This document shows positions 8,481 to 16,886 of a DNA stretch of 64,000 bases, piece by piece. The stretch is from Gemmatimonadota bacterium (lineage in GTDB: Bacteria > Gemmatimonadota > Gemmatimonadetes > Gemmatimonadales > Gemmatimonadaceae). Position 1 is the stretch's first letter. Each line of letters opens with the position of its first letter. Both the position numbers and the translations under genes were made by a program. Location of the stretch: contig JADKAQ010000008.1 in NCBI GenBank assembly GCA_016719105.1, forward strand, positions 372,001 to 436,000, given 5' to 3'. The notes below the pieces were generated by a model that did not search any database, was not told where the DNA came from, and saw only the letters and a program-made list of their open reading frames with translations.

Positions 8481-10634
8481 ATGTCCTCCCGCCACGTTCG
8501 CACCTGCACGCTCTGTGAAGCCATGTGCGGCATCGTGGTGGAGCACGACGGTGACCGCGTCCTGGGCATTCGGGGCGACGCCGACGACCCGTTCAGCCGG
8601 GGACACATCTGTCCCAAGGCGGTCGCGCTGCAGGACCTGCACCACGACCCCGACCGCCTGCGCACCCCGGTCCGGCGTGACGGCGAGCGATGGGTCCCCA
8701 CGGCGTGGGGCGAGGCCTTCGACCTCGTCGCCCGTCAGTTGCAAGCCGTGCAACGCACCCACGGACGCGATGCCGTCGCCGTCTACCTCGGCAACCCCAC
8801 CGCGCACTCGCTGGGTGCCCTGCTCACCGCTCCAGGGTTCATCCGGGCGCTGCGCACGCGCAATCGCTACTCGGCGACGTCGGTCGACCAGCTGCCACAT
8901 CACGTGGCCGCCACGCTCATGTTCGGCCACGGCTTCCTCATCCCCATCCCGGACCTCGAGCGCACCGAGCACCTGCTGATCCTCGGGGCCAACCCCGCGG
9001 CGTCCAACGGTTCGCTGATGACCGCCGGCGACGTGAAGGCGCGGCTCAAGGCGATCCGCACGCGGGGTGGGCGCATCGTGCTCGTCGATCCGCGCCGAAC
9101 CGAAACGGCGGCGCTGGCCGACGACCATCACTTCATTCGGCCGGGGACCGACGCCCTCCTCCTGCTGGCGCTCCTGCACGTCATCTTCAACGAGGCGCTG
9201 TCGCGCGCCGATGCCCTTCCGTCGTTTGTCACTGGGGTCGAGGAGGTGCGCGCGCTCGCGCTGCGCTTCCCCCCCGAGCGGGTCGCGGTGGCCACCGGCA
9301 TGCGCGCCGGCACCATCCGGCAGATGGCGCGCGACTTCGCGCGCGCCGAACGCGCGGTGTGCTACGGCCGTGTCGGGGTGTCGATGCAGGAGTTCGGCGC
9401 CCTCTCCTGCTGGCTCATCACCGTGCTCAACGCCGTCACGGGACGACTGGACGCCTATGGGGGCGCGATGTTCACGCAGCCGGCCGTCGAGGTCGTGCGC
9501 GGTCGGGGCGGACTCGGGACGACACGCCTGGGGCGCTGGCGCTCGCGCGTGCGCGGGCTCCCGGAGTACGCGGGCGAGCTCCCGGTGAGTGCCCTGGCCG
9601 AGGAGATGGAGACGCCAGGTCCTGGGCAGGTGCGTGCGCTCGTGACGCACGCGGGCAATCCGGTGCTCTCCACGCCGAACGGTGCACGGCTCGAGCGCGC
9701 GATGGTTGGGCTCGACTTCTACGTCGCCGTCGACTTCTACGTGAACGAGACGACGCGTCACGCGCACGTGATCCTCCCCCCGACCGGGCCGCTCGAACGC
9801 GACCACTACGACCTGGTGTTCAACGCACTGGCCGTGCACAACACCGCGAAGTACTCCCCCGCCATGGTGGCCCGCCCCACCCACGCGCGACACGACTGGG
9901 AGATCTTCAATGAACTCACCTGGCGGGTCGAACGCGGGAGCCTGGCGCAACGCCTGCAGGCGCGCGCCCGCGCAGCGATGGTGCGTGCCCTGCGTGCGCG
10001 CGGCATGCTCGACGTGGCGCTTCGCTTTGGACCGTTTGGCAACAGCATCAACCTCATCGGGAGCGGGATGAGCGTACGTCGCCTCGAACGCTCGCCGCAC
10101 GGGGTCGACCTCGGCTCCTTGCAGCCGGTGCTCCCGGCGCGCCTTCGGACCAGCGACCGGACGGTACGTCTCGCACCGCCGGAATTCATGGCCGACCTGC
10201 CGCGCCTGGAAGCCTCGCTCGAACTGGCACCAGTCACCGGGAGCGGGACGCTTGCCCTGATCGGGCGGCGCGAGTTGCGGTCCAACAACTCATGGATGCA
10301 CAACGCCGAGCGCCTGATGCGCGGTGACGATCGGTGCACGCTGCTGATGCACCCGCGGGATGCCGAGGCGCGCGGTATCGTGGCGGGGACGCGGGTGCGC
10401 GTGCGCTCGCGCGTGGGAGATGTGGTGGTGCCGCTCGAGGTGAGCGATACCGTCATGCCGGGGGTGGTTTCGCTCCCGCACGGCTTCGGACATGCCCGAC
10501 CCGGGGTCGCGTTGCACGTGGCGACCCAGCACCCCGGGGCCTCGCTCAATGACCTGACGGACGATCAGCGGGTCGACGCGCTCGTGGGGACGGCGGCCTT
10601 CACCGGAGTCCCGGTCGAGGTGTCCCCTGCGTAG
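8481..10634 (+). CDS. Molybdopterin-dependent oxidoreductase (DMSO reductase superfamily)
   Basis: This 717-aa protein opens with a 4Fe-4S site, CTLCEAMCGI...GHICPK, matching C-x2-C-x3-C-x(n)-C. The Molybdopterin domain follows: AVYLGNPTAHSLG, HLLILGANPAASNGSL, and RIVLVDPRRTETAALAD contacting the first pterin, then CYGRVGVSMQEFGALSCW. The C-terminal molydop-binding domain contains LIGRRELRSNNSWMHN and SLPHGFGH. There is no signal peptide or Tat motif, so it is likely cytoplasmic. The family includes formate dehydrogenase-like, biotin sulfoxide-type and many uncharacterised 'FdhF-like' enzymes. No Fe-S subunit, membrane anchor or maturation gene is adjacent, so the substrate cannot be assigned. 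A bestrophin gene follows 30 bp later. Confidence 0.92.
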   Translation: MSSRHVRTCTLCEAMCGIVVEHDGDRVLGIRGDADDPFSRGHICPKAVALQDLHHDPDRLRTPVRRDGERWVPTAWGEAFDLVARQLQAVQRTHGRDAVAVYLGNPTAHSLGALLTAPGFIRALRTRNRYSATSVDQLPHHVAATLMFGHGFLIPIPDLERTEHLLILGANPAASNGSLMTAGDVKARLKAIRTRGGRIVLVDPRRTETAALADDHHFIRPGTDALLLLALLHVIFNEALSRADALPSFVTGVEEVRALALRFPPERVAVATGMRAGTIRQMARDFARAERAVCYGRVGVSMQEFGALSCWLITVLNAVTGRLDAYGGAMFTQPAVEVVRGRGGLGTTRLGRWRSRVRGLPEYAGELPVSALAEEMETPGPGQVRALVTHAGNPVLSTPNGARLERAMVGLDFYVAVDFYVNETTRHAHVILPPTGPLERDHYDLVFNALAVHNTAKYSPAMVARPTHARHDWEIFNELTWRVERGSLAQRLQARARAAMVRALRARGMLDVALRFGPFGNSINLIGSGMSVRRLERSPHGVDLGSLQPVLPARLRTSDRTVRLAPPEFMADLPRLEASLELAPVTGSGTLALIGRRELRSNNSWMHNAERLMRGDDRCTLLMHPRDAEARGIVAGTRVRVRSRVGDVVVPLEVSDTVMPGVVSLPHGFGHARPGVALHVATQHPGASLNDLTDDQRVDALVGTAAFTGVPVEVSPA

Positions 10635-10664
10635 GATTCGTCGGACCTCTCGCCACCGCCCTGC

Positions 10665-11498
10665 ATGATCACCTACGATCCCAAGAACTGGATTCGGATC
10701 CTTCTCGATTTTCCGAGGAGCCCGGTCTTCCGCACGCTCTTCTTCGACGTGGTGGGGGCCGGCGTCTACGCGGCGCTGGTGGTGTGGGCCGAGAACGCGA
10801 TGCGCCTTTCCGTTCCGCTCGGCCCCTCGTTCCTGTCGATCCTGGGGATCATCCTCGGCCTGCTCCTCGTCTTTCGGACCAACACGGCGTACGACCGGTG
10901 GTGGGAGGGACGGCGACTGTGGGGGCAACTCGTGAACGTGTCGCGCGGGCTGTCGCACTCGCTGGACGCGATGCTGGCGACCGACGCCCCCGCGCGCGCG
11001 ACCTACGCCGAGCTGCTCGCCGCCTTCCCCGCGACGCTCGCGCAGCACCTGCGCGCGGCGCGCAACGTGGAGGCACCGCACCGTCCCAACGCCCTGCTCC
11101 GCGGACTCTTCGCGCAGGTGCACGACGACGTGCGGCAGGGGGCGCTCCCGCGCGAGGCCATCGTCGCACTGACGCCGATGCTGGCGACGTTCGATGACGT
11201 CTGCGGCGCCTGCGAGCGCATTCGCAACACGCCGATCCCCTTCTCGTACAGCTCCTACATCAAGCAGTTCGTCGTGCTGTACGCGCTGGTGATGCCGTTC
11301 GGGCTGGCGCGGGAGTTCGGTTACGGGACGGTGATCGCGTCGATGTTCACCTTCTTCGCCACGATGGGGCTCGAGCTGCTGGCCACCGAGATCGAGGAGC
11401 CGTTCGGCGGCGATCGCAACGACCTGCCGCTCGACGACCTGGCGGATCGCATCGCGCGCGACACGCGCGCCCTCCTGCTGACCCCGCGGAACGCCTAA
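10665..11498 (+). CDS. Bestrophin family anion channel (UPF0187)
   Basis: This 277-aa integral membrane protein has the bacterial bestrophin signatures. The N-terminus MITYDPKNWIRILLDFPRSP leads into a first transmembrane segment. SFLSILGIILGLLLVFRTNTAYDRWWEGR forms the second membrane segment and the conserved 'FRTN.AYDRWWEGR' loop. Two further hydrophobic segments lie at ~195-245 (FVVLYALVMPFGLAREF; FTFFATMGLELLATEIEEPFG), the last carrying the conserved 'E.IE.PFG..NDLPL'. Homologues form pentameric channels, some anion-, some cation-selective. It may be co-transcribed with the molybdopterin enzyme upstream (30-bp gap), though no functional link is obvious. The stop codon lies in CCTAACG. 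Confidence 0.92.
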   Translation: MITYDPKNWIRILLDFPRSPVFRTLFFDVVGAGVYAALVVWAENAMRLSVPLGPSFLSILGIILGLLLVFRTNTAYDRWWEGRRLWGQLVNVSRGLSHSLDAMLATDAPARATYAELLAAFPATLAQHLRAARNVEAPHRPNALLRGLFAQVHDDVRQGALPREAIVALTPMLATFDDVCGACERIRNTPIPFSYSSYIKQFVVLYALVMPFGLAREFGYGTVIASMFTFFATMGLELLATEIEEPFGGDRNDLPLDDLADRIARDTRALLLTPRNA

Positions 11499-11502
11499 CG
11501 CC

Positions 11503-11525
11503 GCGCCATTTCCGGGGGATGGCGC
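11503..11525. terminator. Short hairpin between convergent genes
   Basis: GCGCCAT (11503-11509) and ATGGCGC (11519-11525) form a 7-bp stem with a 9-base loop immediately after the bestrophin stop, in the ~107-bp space before the convergent rhodanese gene. It could serve both directions. It is short, so the call is tentative. Confidence 0.3.
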
Positions 11526-11605
11526 CGCCGCGCCGGAACGGTCGGCGGGGCATCGCGATCATGCGTGGCGGCGACGGATCGCCTGCCGCGCTCACCGGTG
11601 GAGGC

Positions 11606-11890
11606 TCAGCCCTCGTCGAACTGCTGCCGTGCCTCGCCGTAGCCGCCGCCGTCCACGACCCGGCGGTAGCCCATGCGGCGCAGCGTGTCCGCGGCGCTCG
11701 CCGATCGCGCCCCGCTGGCGCAGTAGACGAGGATGTTCGTGTCGTGCGTGATCTCGGGGAGCCCGGTGATCGCCTGCTCGATCGACCCGACCGGCATGCA
11801 CTTGGCACCCGGGAGGTGCCCCAGCCAGTACTCGAGGTGCGAGCGCACGTCGATGACCACGTCGACCTTCTTGTTGCGGAACTTCGCCAT
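11606..11890 (-). CDS. Single-domain rhodanese-like sulfurtransferase
   Basis: I start at ATG 11890 (94 aa), preceded by GGAGG with 8-nt spacing; the longer open frame upstream is intergenic. The protein has the rhodanese core: VDVVIDVRSHLEYWLGHLPG, then AKCMPVGSIEQAI and the active-site loop NILVYCASGARSASAA. The catalytic Cys is in CASGAR, a six-residue loop as in thiosulfate sulfurtransferases, and it is followed by the conserved GYRRVVDGGGY. It moves sulfane sulfur from persulfides or thiosulfate to an acceptor. It is divergent from an SQR-like gene with a shared AT-rich control region. That placement fits a role in clearing the persulfide that SQR makes. Confidence 0.9.
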   Translation of the reverse strand: MAKFRNKKVDVVIDVRSHLEYWLGHLPGAKCMPVGSIEQAITGLPEITHDTNILVYCASGARSASAADTLRRMGYRRVVDGGGYGEARQQFDEG

Positions 11891-11990
11891 CCGAATGTCC
11901 TCCCGCGATGCCTGAGGGTACCTGCTTGGACACGGGGCGCGACAAGTCCTCCCCGCGACGTCTTCCGGCAATTTGCACCCTTGCGCCGAA

Positions 11991-12022
11991 ATAATCAACC
12001 ATGTAGTAATATAGTTAACCAT
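11991..12022. promoter_or_regulatory. AT-rich island with 12-bp direct repeat (candidate operator) between rhodanese and SQR genes
   Basis: ATAATCAACCAT (11991-12002) and ATAGTTAACCAT (12011-12022) match at 10 of 12 positions with a 20-bp period, about two helical turns. They sit in the 188-bp divergent spacer, which is otherwise GC-rich; the AT content here is exceptional for the window. It could be a promoter element, a dimer-pair operator, or both. No regulator gene lies next to it. Confidence 0.45.
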
Positions 12023-12078
12023 CTGATCGTCGGCTGTCCCCCCTCGCGTCCGGCAGCGCCACGCTGCGGAGGCCTCCC

Positions 12079-13536
12079 ATGAGTCGCACCGTGATCCTCG
12101 GCGCCGGTATCTCCGGCCACACGGCCGCCACCCGACTCCGGCAACGCCTCGGGCGCGAGCACGAGGTCATCGTCGTCACCCCCAACTCCAGGTGGAACTG
12201 GATCCCGTCCAACATCTGGGTCGGGGTGGGGCGCATGACGAGCGACGACGTGACGTTCGCACTGGCGCCCGTGTACCAAAAGCTCGGGATCACCTACGTC
12301 CAGGCCAAGGGGACCGAGATCCACCCCGAGGGGGACGCCGCCAATCCGGCGCCGTACGTGACGGTGGAGCACACCAGCGAGGGGCGCCGCGGCGAGGTGG
12401 AGCGGATTCCCTACGACTACCTCGTCAATGCGACCGGCCCCAAGCTCAACTTCGGGGCCGTACAGGGCCTTGGACCTGGCGGACACTCGCTCTCGGTCTG
12501 CACCGCCTCGCACGCGGAGGAGACGGCCAAGGAGCTCGAGGGGGTCATCGCCAAGCTGCGCGCGGGGGAGAAGCAGACGCTGGTGATTGGCACGAGCCAT
12601 GGGACGTGCACGTGCGAAGGGGCCGCCTTCGAGTACGTCTTCAACGTGGAGCATGAGATCCGCTCGCGCGGACTGCGCCACCTGGCCGAGATCATCTATC
12701 TCTCCAACGAGCACGAGCTGGGCGACTTTGGTGTCGCCGGGCTGCACATGGAGGTTGGCGGCTTCGTGACCCACAGCAAGACGTGGGCAGAGTCGCTGTA
12801 CACCGAGCGCGGGATCCGCTGGATCCTGCAGGCGCATGTCGAACGTGTGGAGCCCGGCGAGGTCTTCTACGAGACGCTCGACGGGGCGAAGCACTCGCAG
12901 CGCTTCGACTTCGCCATGCTGTTGCCGCCGTTCGGTGGCGTCGGCCTTCGATCGTTCGACCAGGGGGGCGCGGAGACCACGTCGGAGCTGTTCGCGCCGA
13001 GCGGCTTCATGCGGGTCGACGCGAACTACACGGCCAAGTCGTTCGAGGAATGGAAGCCCGAGGACTGGCCGCGTACGTATCAGAGCCCGAAGTTCGCGAA
13101 CGTCTTCGCCGTGGGGATCGCCTTCGCGCCGCCGCACCAGCTGTCCAAGCCGTTCAAGAGCCCGAACGGGACGCTGATCGCCCCGTCGCCGCCGCGCACC
13201 GGGATGCCGAGCGGGATCATGGGGCGCGCGGTGGCCAATACGATCGCCGACCGCATCCAGCGTGGGGCGAGCGCACCGGCGCACGCCGCCTCCATGGCCA
13301 CGATGGGGGCCGCCTGCGTGGCCTCGGCGGGGAAAGGGATGCTGCGGGGATCGGCTGCCGCGATGACGATGTACCCGATCGTCCCCGACTACGAGCGCTT
13401 TCCGGGGACGGGGCGCGACCTGCGCTTCACCTTTGGCGAGATCGGGCTGGCGGCGCACTGGATCAAGTACTTCCTCCACCACGCCTTCATCTGGAAGGCG
13501 AAGGGGAAGTTCGGTTGGCAGCTCATTCCGGAATAG
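12079..13536 (+). CDS. Sulfide:quinone oxidoreductase-like FAD-dependent oxidoreductase
   Basis: This 485-aa flavoprotein begins with the dinucleotide fold VILGAGISGHTAATRLRQ, then NSRWNWIPSNIWVGVGRM, which is the 'N.....WIPSN.WV' signature of the SQR family. Cysteines are placed as in SQRs: VCTASHAEE (~residue 140), GTSHGTCTCEGAAFEY (~175-185) and a CVAS near 415. LLPPFGGVGLR and FAVGIAFAPPH form the second FAD-contact region. The C-terminal ~80 residues (FLHHAFIWKAKGKFGWQLIPE) are amphipathic and suit membrane contact. The reaction would be sulfide to polysulfide with quinone reduction. The subtype is uncertain. A 59-aa gene starts 11 nt after its stop, and the divergent rhodanese supports the sulfide role. 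Confidence 0.87.
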   Translation: MSRTVILGAGISGHTAATRLRQRLGREHEVIVVTPNSRWNWIPSNIWVGVGRMTSDDVTFALAPVYQKLGITYVQAKGTEIHPEGDAANPAPYVTVEHTSEGRRGEVERIPYDYLVNATGPKLNFGAVQGLGPGGHSLSVCTASHAEETAKELEGVIAKLRAGEKQTLVIGTSHGTCTCEGAAFEYVFNVEHEIRSRGLRHLAEIIYLSNEHELGDFGVAGLHMEVGGFVTHSKTWAESLYTERGIRWILQAHVERVEPGEVFYETLDGAKHSQRFDFAMLLPPFGGVGLRSFDQGGAETTSELFAPSGFMRVDANYTAKSFEEWKPEDWPRTYQSPKFANVFAVGIAFAPPHQLSKPFKSPNGTLIAPSPPRTGMPSGIMGRAVANTIADRIQRGASAPAHAASMATMGAACVASAGKGMLRGSAAAMTMYPIVPDYERFPGTGRDLRFTFGEIGLAAHWIKYFLHHAFIWKAKGKFGWQLIPE

Positions 13537-13547
13537 GACGACGTGCC

Positions 13548-13727
13548 ATGCCTAACGACCTGACTCCCCTGCCCTCTCGCGCCCCGGCGCCGTACACCGA
13601 GGCGTCGTACATCGCGGTCGCCACGCCGCGGACGCGCGCCATGCGCACGTTCCTGCCCTGGCAGCTGTTCCGCTTCCTGGTGATCAACCTGAAGATGCTG
13701 CAGATGATCGCCAAGTCGCACGACTAG
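13548..13727 (+). CDS. 59-aa protein following the SQR-like gene, with basic amphipathic C-terminal helix
   Basis: It starts 11 nt after the SQR stop, so it is almost certainly in the same transcript. The N-terminal half is Pro-rich (MPNDLTPLPSRAPAPYTEAS). The C-terminal half, MRTFLPWQLFRFLVINLKML followed by QMIAKSHD, alternates hydrophobic and basic residues and looks like a membrane-binding amphipathic or short transmembrane helix. I know no named family for it. A role as a small SQR partner or membrane tether is inference from position. Codon usage (GC-rich third positions) matches neighbours, and its second codon pair CCT-AAC is one of the recurring CCTAACG motifs. Confidence 0.65.
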   Translation: MPNDLTPLPSRAPAPYTEASYIAVATPRTRAMRTFLPWQLFRFLVINLKMLQMIAKSHD

Positions 13728-13763
13728 CGCACCAACCGCTCCGCACCCCCAACGCGGTGCCAA

Positions 13764-14126
13764 TCAGCACGCGGGGGGGATCGAGAGCGTGGCCCTGCTC
13801 ATGCCGTGCCCGCTACCGTCGCTGACGATGGGCGCGTAGGACGAGCCGCCGCCGAGCTCGCCCCCTCCCTTCGCGCGGCTCCCGATGTGCACGTGCCAGG
13901 GCCGAGTGGTCGCGGCGGCATCACCGTTCAGCATCACCTTGACGTCGGTTCCGGCCCCATCAGCCGTCGGCTTCATCGAGGCCACGCCCGTGCCCCTGGC
14001 GCCTTCGGTCCCGGCGATCTTGCCGGACCAGGTGGCGTCCCGCGAGGTGAGGGCAAGCGCCGACGGGGACAAGACAGCGAGGGCTAGAAAAGCCCAGGAC
14101 ACACGACGCACCGAATACTCCTGCAT
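13764..14126 (-). CDS. Small secreted protein, superoxide-dismutase/CHRD-like fragment
   Basis: I start at ATG 14126 (120 aa) because it gives a clean signal peptide: MQEYSVRRVSWAFLALAVLS, cleaved near ALA. The mature part is a short beta-rich domain: ATWSGKIAGTEGARGTG, ASMKPTADGAGTDVKVMLNG, PWHVHIGSRAKGGGELGG and SYAPIVSDGSGHGMSRATL. The H-x-H in PWHVHIG, spaced before a Gly-rich stretch, resembles CHRD and Cu/Zn-SOD-like beta-sandwiches. The protein then stops abruptly at SIPPAC where such domains normally have another strand or two. It may therefore be a truncated or minimal version. Function is unassigned. Confidence 0.55.
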   Translation of the reverse strand: MQEYSVRRVSWAFLALAVLSPSALALTSRDATWSGKIAGTEGARGTGVASMKPTADGAGTDVKVMLNGDAAATTRPWHVHIGSRAKGGGELGGGSSYAPIVSDGSGHGMSRATLSIPPAC

Positions 14127-14201
14127 CCGGGGATGTCCCCACATCAGGGCTCGTACCGGCGGCTCGCTGCGTGCCACCTTGCAACGCGGCGGTGACAGGC
14201 A

Positions 14202-14984
14202 CTAGAACCCGGTCTTCACTCCAAAGAGCAATTGCGCATCGTTGTTGTTGCGAGCGCCACGGCTGCGCGCCGCGCTGTCGTAGAGCGCGAGATACGACAC
14301 GGTGAAGCTCGTCGACTGGCGCACCGCCAGGCTCAGCTCGGACGTTGAGTTCACGGTGTAACTCTCGAGGTCGGTCACCCGCGGTTGCCAAAAGGTCGTG
14401 TGCGACAGCTTGAGCCGCGGATCGAACTGGTGCTTGAAGCGCGCCCGTCCCGACCAGCGCGCCGCCGCGATGATGGACGAGTCCGGCGAAAGCGACGTGG
14501 GACGCATGCGCTCGGCGAGCATCGCGAGCGAGATGTTGGCCTCCGTGGCGCCGGTGCTGAGCAGGACCGCCTTGCCACCGAGTCCCACGCCGACGCGGTC
14601 GAGCACGCGCTTTTCATAGCTCGCCTCGTAATTGACGAACAGGAAGGGCGAGAGATGATCAAACGGGCGATAGTCGAGCGCGACGGTACCGATCCAGGTG
14701 CGCTTGGTGACGGCGCGGGGCACCGAATCGCGCGCCGCATCGGCGTAACCGAAGCTCAGCGTCCCCCGAACCTGCAGCGTGCTGTCGGCGCGTCCGAGTT
14801 CGGTGCGTGTGAAGAGGGCGCGCTGCTCCGTATTGCCCTGATAGAGGGACGCCGCCGCCTCGACGCTCCCGGACCACGGCCTGGGCGGGGTCTTGGCGAC
14901 CGGCGTGGACTGGGCCGTGAGGTGCGCCGGCGTACCGAGCACCACGACGGACAGTAGGCAGACGGCCGCGTATCGCAGGCGCAT
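14202..14984 (-). CDS. DUF481 family outer-membrane beta-barrel protein
   Basis: I start at ATG 14984 (260 aa), the first start that yields a signal peptide (MRLRYAAVCLLSVVVLGTPA, cleaved near LTAQ). The mature protein has the DUF481 pattern: WSGSVEAAASLYQGNTEQR, repeated amphipathic strands such as RTWIGTVALDYRPFDHLSPF and FVNYEASYEKRVLDRVGVGLG, and the last strand AQLLFGVKTGF ending in Phe, a barrel-insertion signal. These proteins are 12-stranded barrels of unknown function; some bind or export salts. It is separated from the upstream minus-strand gene by 167 bp containing a possible terminator, so it likely has its own promoter. Confidence 0.88.
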   Translation of the reverse strand: MRLRYAAVCLLSVVVLGTPAHLTAQSTPVAKTPPRPWSGSVEAAASLYQGNTEQRALFTRTELGRADSTLQVRGTLSFGYADAARDSVPRAVTKRTWIGTVALDYRPFDHLSPFLFVNYEASYEKRVLDRVGVGLGGKAVLLSTGATEANISLAMLAERMRPTSLSPDSSIIAAARWSGRARFKHQFDPRLKLSHTTFWQPRVTDLESYTVNSTSELSLAVRQSTSFTVSYLALYDSAARSRGARNNNDAQLLFGVKTGF

Positions 14985-15086
14985 GGGGGAGCGAAGCGAG
15001 GGGGAGACCGATCGACGCGGAACGCGCGCCGTCGACCACCGACGGCGCGCGCGAAGACGGAAGATAGCGCGTTCCTCCACCCCTCG

Positions 15087-15114
15087 GCCCCGAAAAAACG
15101 GAGAAGGTCGGGGC
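15087..15114 (-). terminator. Hairpin with T-run in the loop after the 248-aa hypothetical gene
   Basis: GCCCCGA (15087-15093) and TCGGGGC (15108-15114) form a 7-bp GC stem. The loop, read on the minus strand, contains a run of six T. It lies ~40 nt past the stop of the minus-strand gene ending at 15152 and before the DUF481 start, the right place to end that transcript. Confidence 0.35.
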
Positions 15115-15151
15115 GCATCGGCCGTTCGAGGGCCCGTCTTGTCGCTCTCGG

Positions 15152-15898
15152 CTACCGATCCGGGATGCGCGACGTGACCGTCCCGGCCGCGTCGAGGAAC
15201 TCGAGCGACGCCGCCCCTAACGAGTCGACCTTGAGGCGCAGTCGCGGCTTGCCGTTGGGGTCGGAGAGGTTGATGATCGCGTTCCTGGCCGGGTCGCGCC
15301 CCACGAAGATGCGCTGGGCCATGAGGGGGACGCCGTTGCGCGGTGCCGCCCACCTTTGCAGCGCCTCGTTGCGCACCGCGCCCTCGGGGAGCTTCATGAT
15401 CGAATCGCGCTCGGCGACCATGTCATAGATGTCGGCGTTGGCGCGATCGGCGATGGTGAAGCCGGTGCGACGCACCCCGTTGTCGTCGTTGTACTGGAAG
15501 TAGAGGATCTGGTCCTGGTTGAACTGGTCGAACGAGAAACCGCTCGACGCGCGGTACTTGCCGTCGGGGCCTGTCTTGCCGTCGAAGGTGAGGCCGCCGT
15601 TCTCCGTCCCTTCGTCGTTGAAGAAGATGATCCCGGGACGCGAACCGCCGGCGTAGCCGAACGGCTTCCCCTTGTAGATGGGGCCGATGGAGCGCGGGCG
15701 GTTGGAGAGGACCATGCGCAGCTTGCCGTCGGGTTCGACGATGTTGATGCGCTCCACGTCTAGCTCGGCGAAGCGGGCCTTGGCCTGTTGCGGCTGGCGA
15801 AAGGCGCCCAGCGCGAGGATGAGGAGGCAGGCCGACGTGACGACGGCGTAGCCCTTGAGCATGCGCACGTCGCGGCGCAGCCTGTCGTGATCCGACAT
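15152..15898 (-). CDS. Hypothetical protein with one N-terminal membrane segment
   Basis: This 248-aa protein has a short charged N-terminus (MSDHDRLRRDVRMLKGY) and one hydrophobic helix (AVVTSACLLILALGAF, ~18-34). A soluble domain of beta-rich character follows: FAELDVERINIVEPDGKLRM, PGIIFFNDEGTENGGLTFDG, and near the end AIINLSDPNGKPRLRLKVD then SLEFLDAAGTV. The strands 'IVEPDGKLRM' and 'LSDPNGKPRLRL' look like two related beta-hairpin repeats. I recognise the overall type from Gemmatimonadota and Bacteroidota hypothetical proteins but know no function. It would sit in the inner membrane with the domain outside. Confidence 0.75.
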   Translation of the reverse strand: MSDHDRLRRDVRMLKGYAVVTSACLLILALGAFRQPQQAKARFAELDVERINIVEPDGKLRMVLSNRPRSIGPIYKGKPFGYAGGSRPGIIFFNDEGTENGGLTFDGKTGPDGKYRASSGFSFDQFNQDQILYFQYNDDNGVRRTGFTIADRANADIYDMVAERDSIMKLPEGAVRNEALQRWAAPRNGVPLMAQRIFVGRDPARNAIINLSDPNGKPRLRLKVDSLGAASLEFLDAAGTVTSRIPDR

Positions 15899-15927
15899 CG
15901 GATGACCTCGGGGTGGGGAGATGGCCT

Positions 15928-16875
15928 CTAGCGTGGCGCGACGAGCCGCTCGCTGAGGGCACGCAGCTTGGCGCGCGCCTCGGCGTCATAGGCCTGGGGG
16001 TGCGCCTTGATGGGGGCCGACCGGTTGAAGTAGGTGCCGGTGGGTTCGGTGGTGATGATGGCATTGACCACCGACTCCGCCCCCTCTTCCACCGTGGAGC
16101 GCGGGGTGACGTTGAGGGCGCGTGCCATGGTGGTGTTCATCGTCGTCGCCGGGTGCAACGAGTAGGTGAGGACGCCGCGCTTCTCGAGGTCGGGGGCCAT
16201 GTCGATCGTCATCAGGATCTGTGCGAGCTTGCTCTGTGCGTAACCGCGACCGCCATTGAATCCCTTTTCCATCATCGGGTCGTCGAAGTCGATGGGAGCC
16301 TGCGAGCCTGACGAGACGTTGATGATGCGCGACGGGGCGCTGGCGATGATGAGCGGGAGCAGGCGCTTGATGAGGAGGTAGTGCGCGAGGTAGTTGACGG
16401 CGAAGTGCATCTCGTGCCCCTCGACGCTGAACTTCCGCGTGCTGTCGAAGACGAAGCCGACGCCGGCGTTGTTGACCAGCACGTCGAGCCGCTGGTAGTC
16501 GCGGAGGACGTTGTCGGCCAAGCGGCGAACTTGGTCGAGCGAGGCGAGGTCGGCGGCGTAGAAGCGCGCGTTCCCCTTGCCGCCCTTCGCGAGTTCCGCG
16601 ACCAACGCCTCGCCGCGCTCGACATTGCGCCCATGCACGATCACGTGCGCCCCGGCGGCGGCGAGGCGACGCGCGACCTCGCGCCCCAGGCCATCGGTGG
16701 AGCCGGTGACGAGCGCCACCTTCCCGTTGAGGTCCGGGAGCCTGGCGGCTGGCCCTGGAACCGCGGCCGGCGGCTGCGACGTGGCGCGCGCCGGGAGCAC
16801 GGCGGCGCCAAGGAGTGCGACGCCGAACGCAAGCGCCGTGCGACGGGTGAAGGCAAACCGCCGAGTGCAGGGCAT
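15928..16875 (-). CDS. SDR family oxidoreductase with Tat-like signal
   Basis: This 315-aa protein has the classical short-chain dehydrogenase motifs: cofactor loop VALVTGSTDGLGREVARRL, NNAGVGF, the catalytic Ser in NVSSGSQAP and Tyr/Lys in GYAQSKLAQ. The RxxxDG-type 'GRNVERG' after beta2 favours NADP(H). The size and motifs resemble the retinol dehydrogenase/WW-domain oxidoreductase group. Unusually for an SDR it has an N-terminal export-like region with twin arginines (FTRRTALAFGVALLGAAVLP), so it may be Tat-exported or membrane-anchored after folding with cofactor. Substrate unknown. It lies 11 nt upstream of the BNR protein's terminal stop on the same strand. Confidence 0.88.
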   Translation of the reverse strand: MPCTRRFAFTRRTALAFGVALLGAAVLPARATSQPPAAVPGPAARLPDLNGKVALVTGSTDGLGREVARRLAAAGAHVIVHGRNVERGEALVAELAKGGKGNARFYAADLASLDQVRRLADNVLRDYQRLDVLVNNAGVGFVFDSTRKFSVEGHEMHFAVNYLAHYLLIKRLLPLIIASAPSRIINVSSGSQAPIDFDDPMMEKGFNGGRGYAQSKLAQILMTIDMAPDLEKRGVLTYSLHPATTMNTTMARALNVTPRSTVEEGAESVVNAIITTEPTGTYFNRSAPIKAHPQAYDAEARAKLRALSERLVAPR

Positions 16876-16886
16876 GTGGGAGAGTC

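Noticed and set aside
8319..10100. 593-codon minus-strand frame opposite the molybdopterin enzyme
   Set aside because: It is a shadow frame; the plus-strand translation has the Fe-S and pterin motifs and this one has none.
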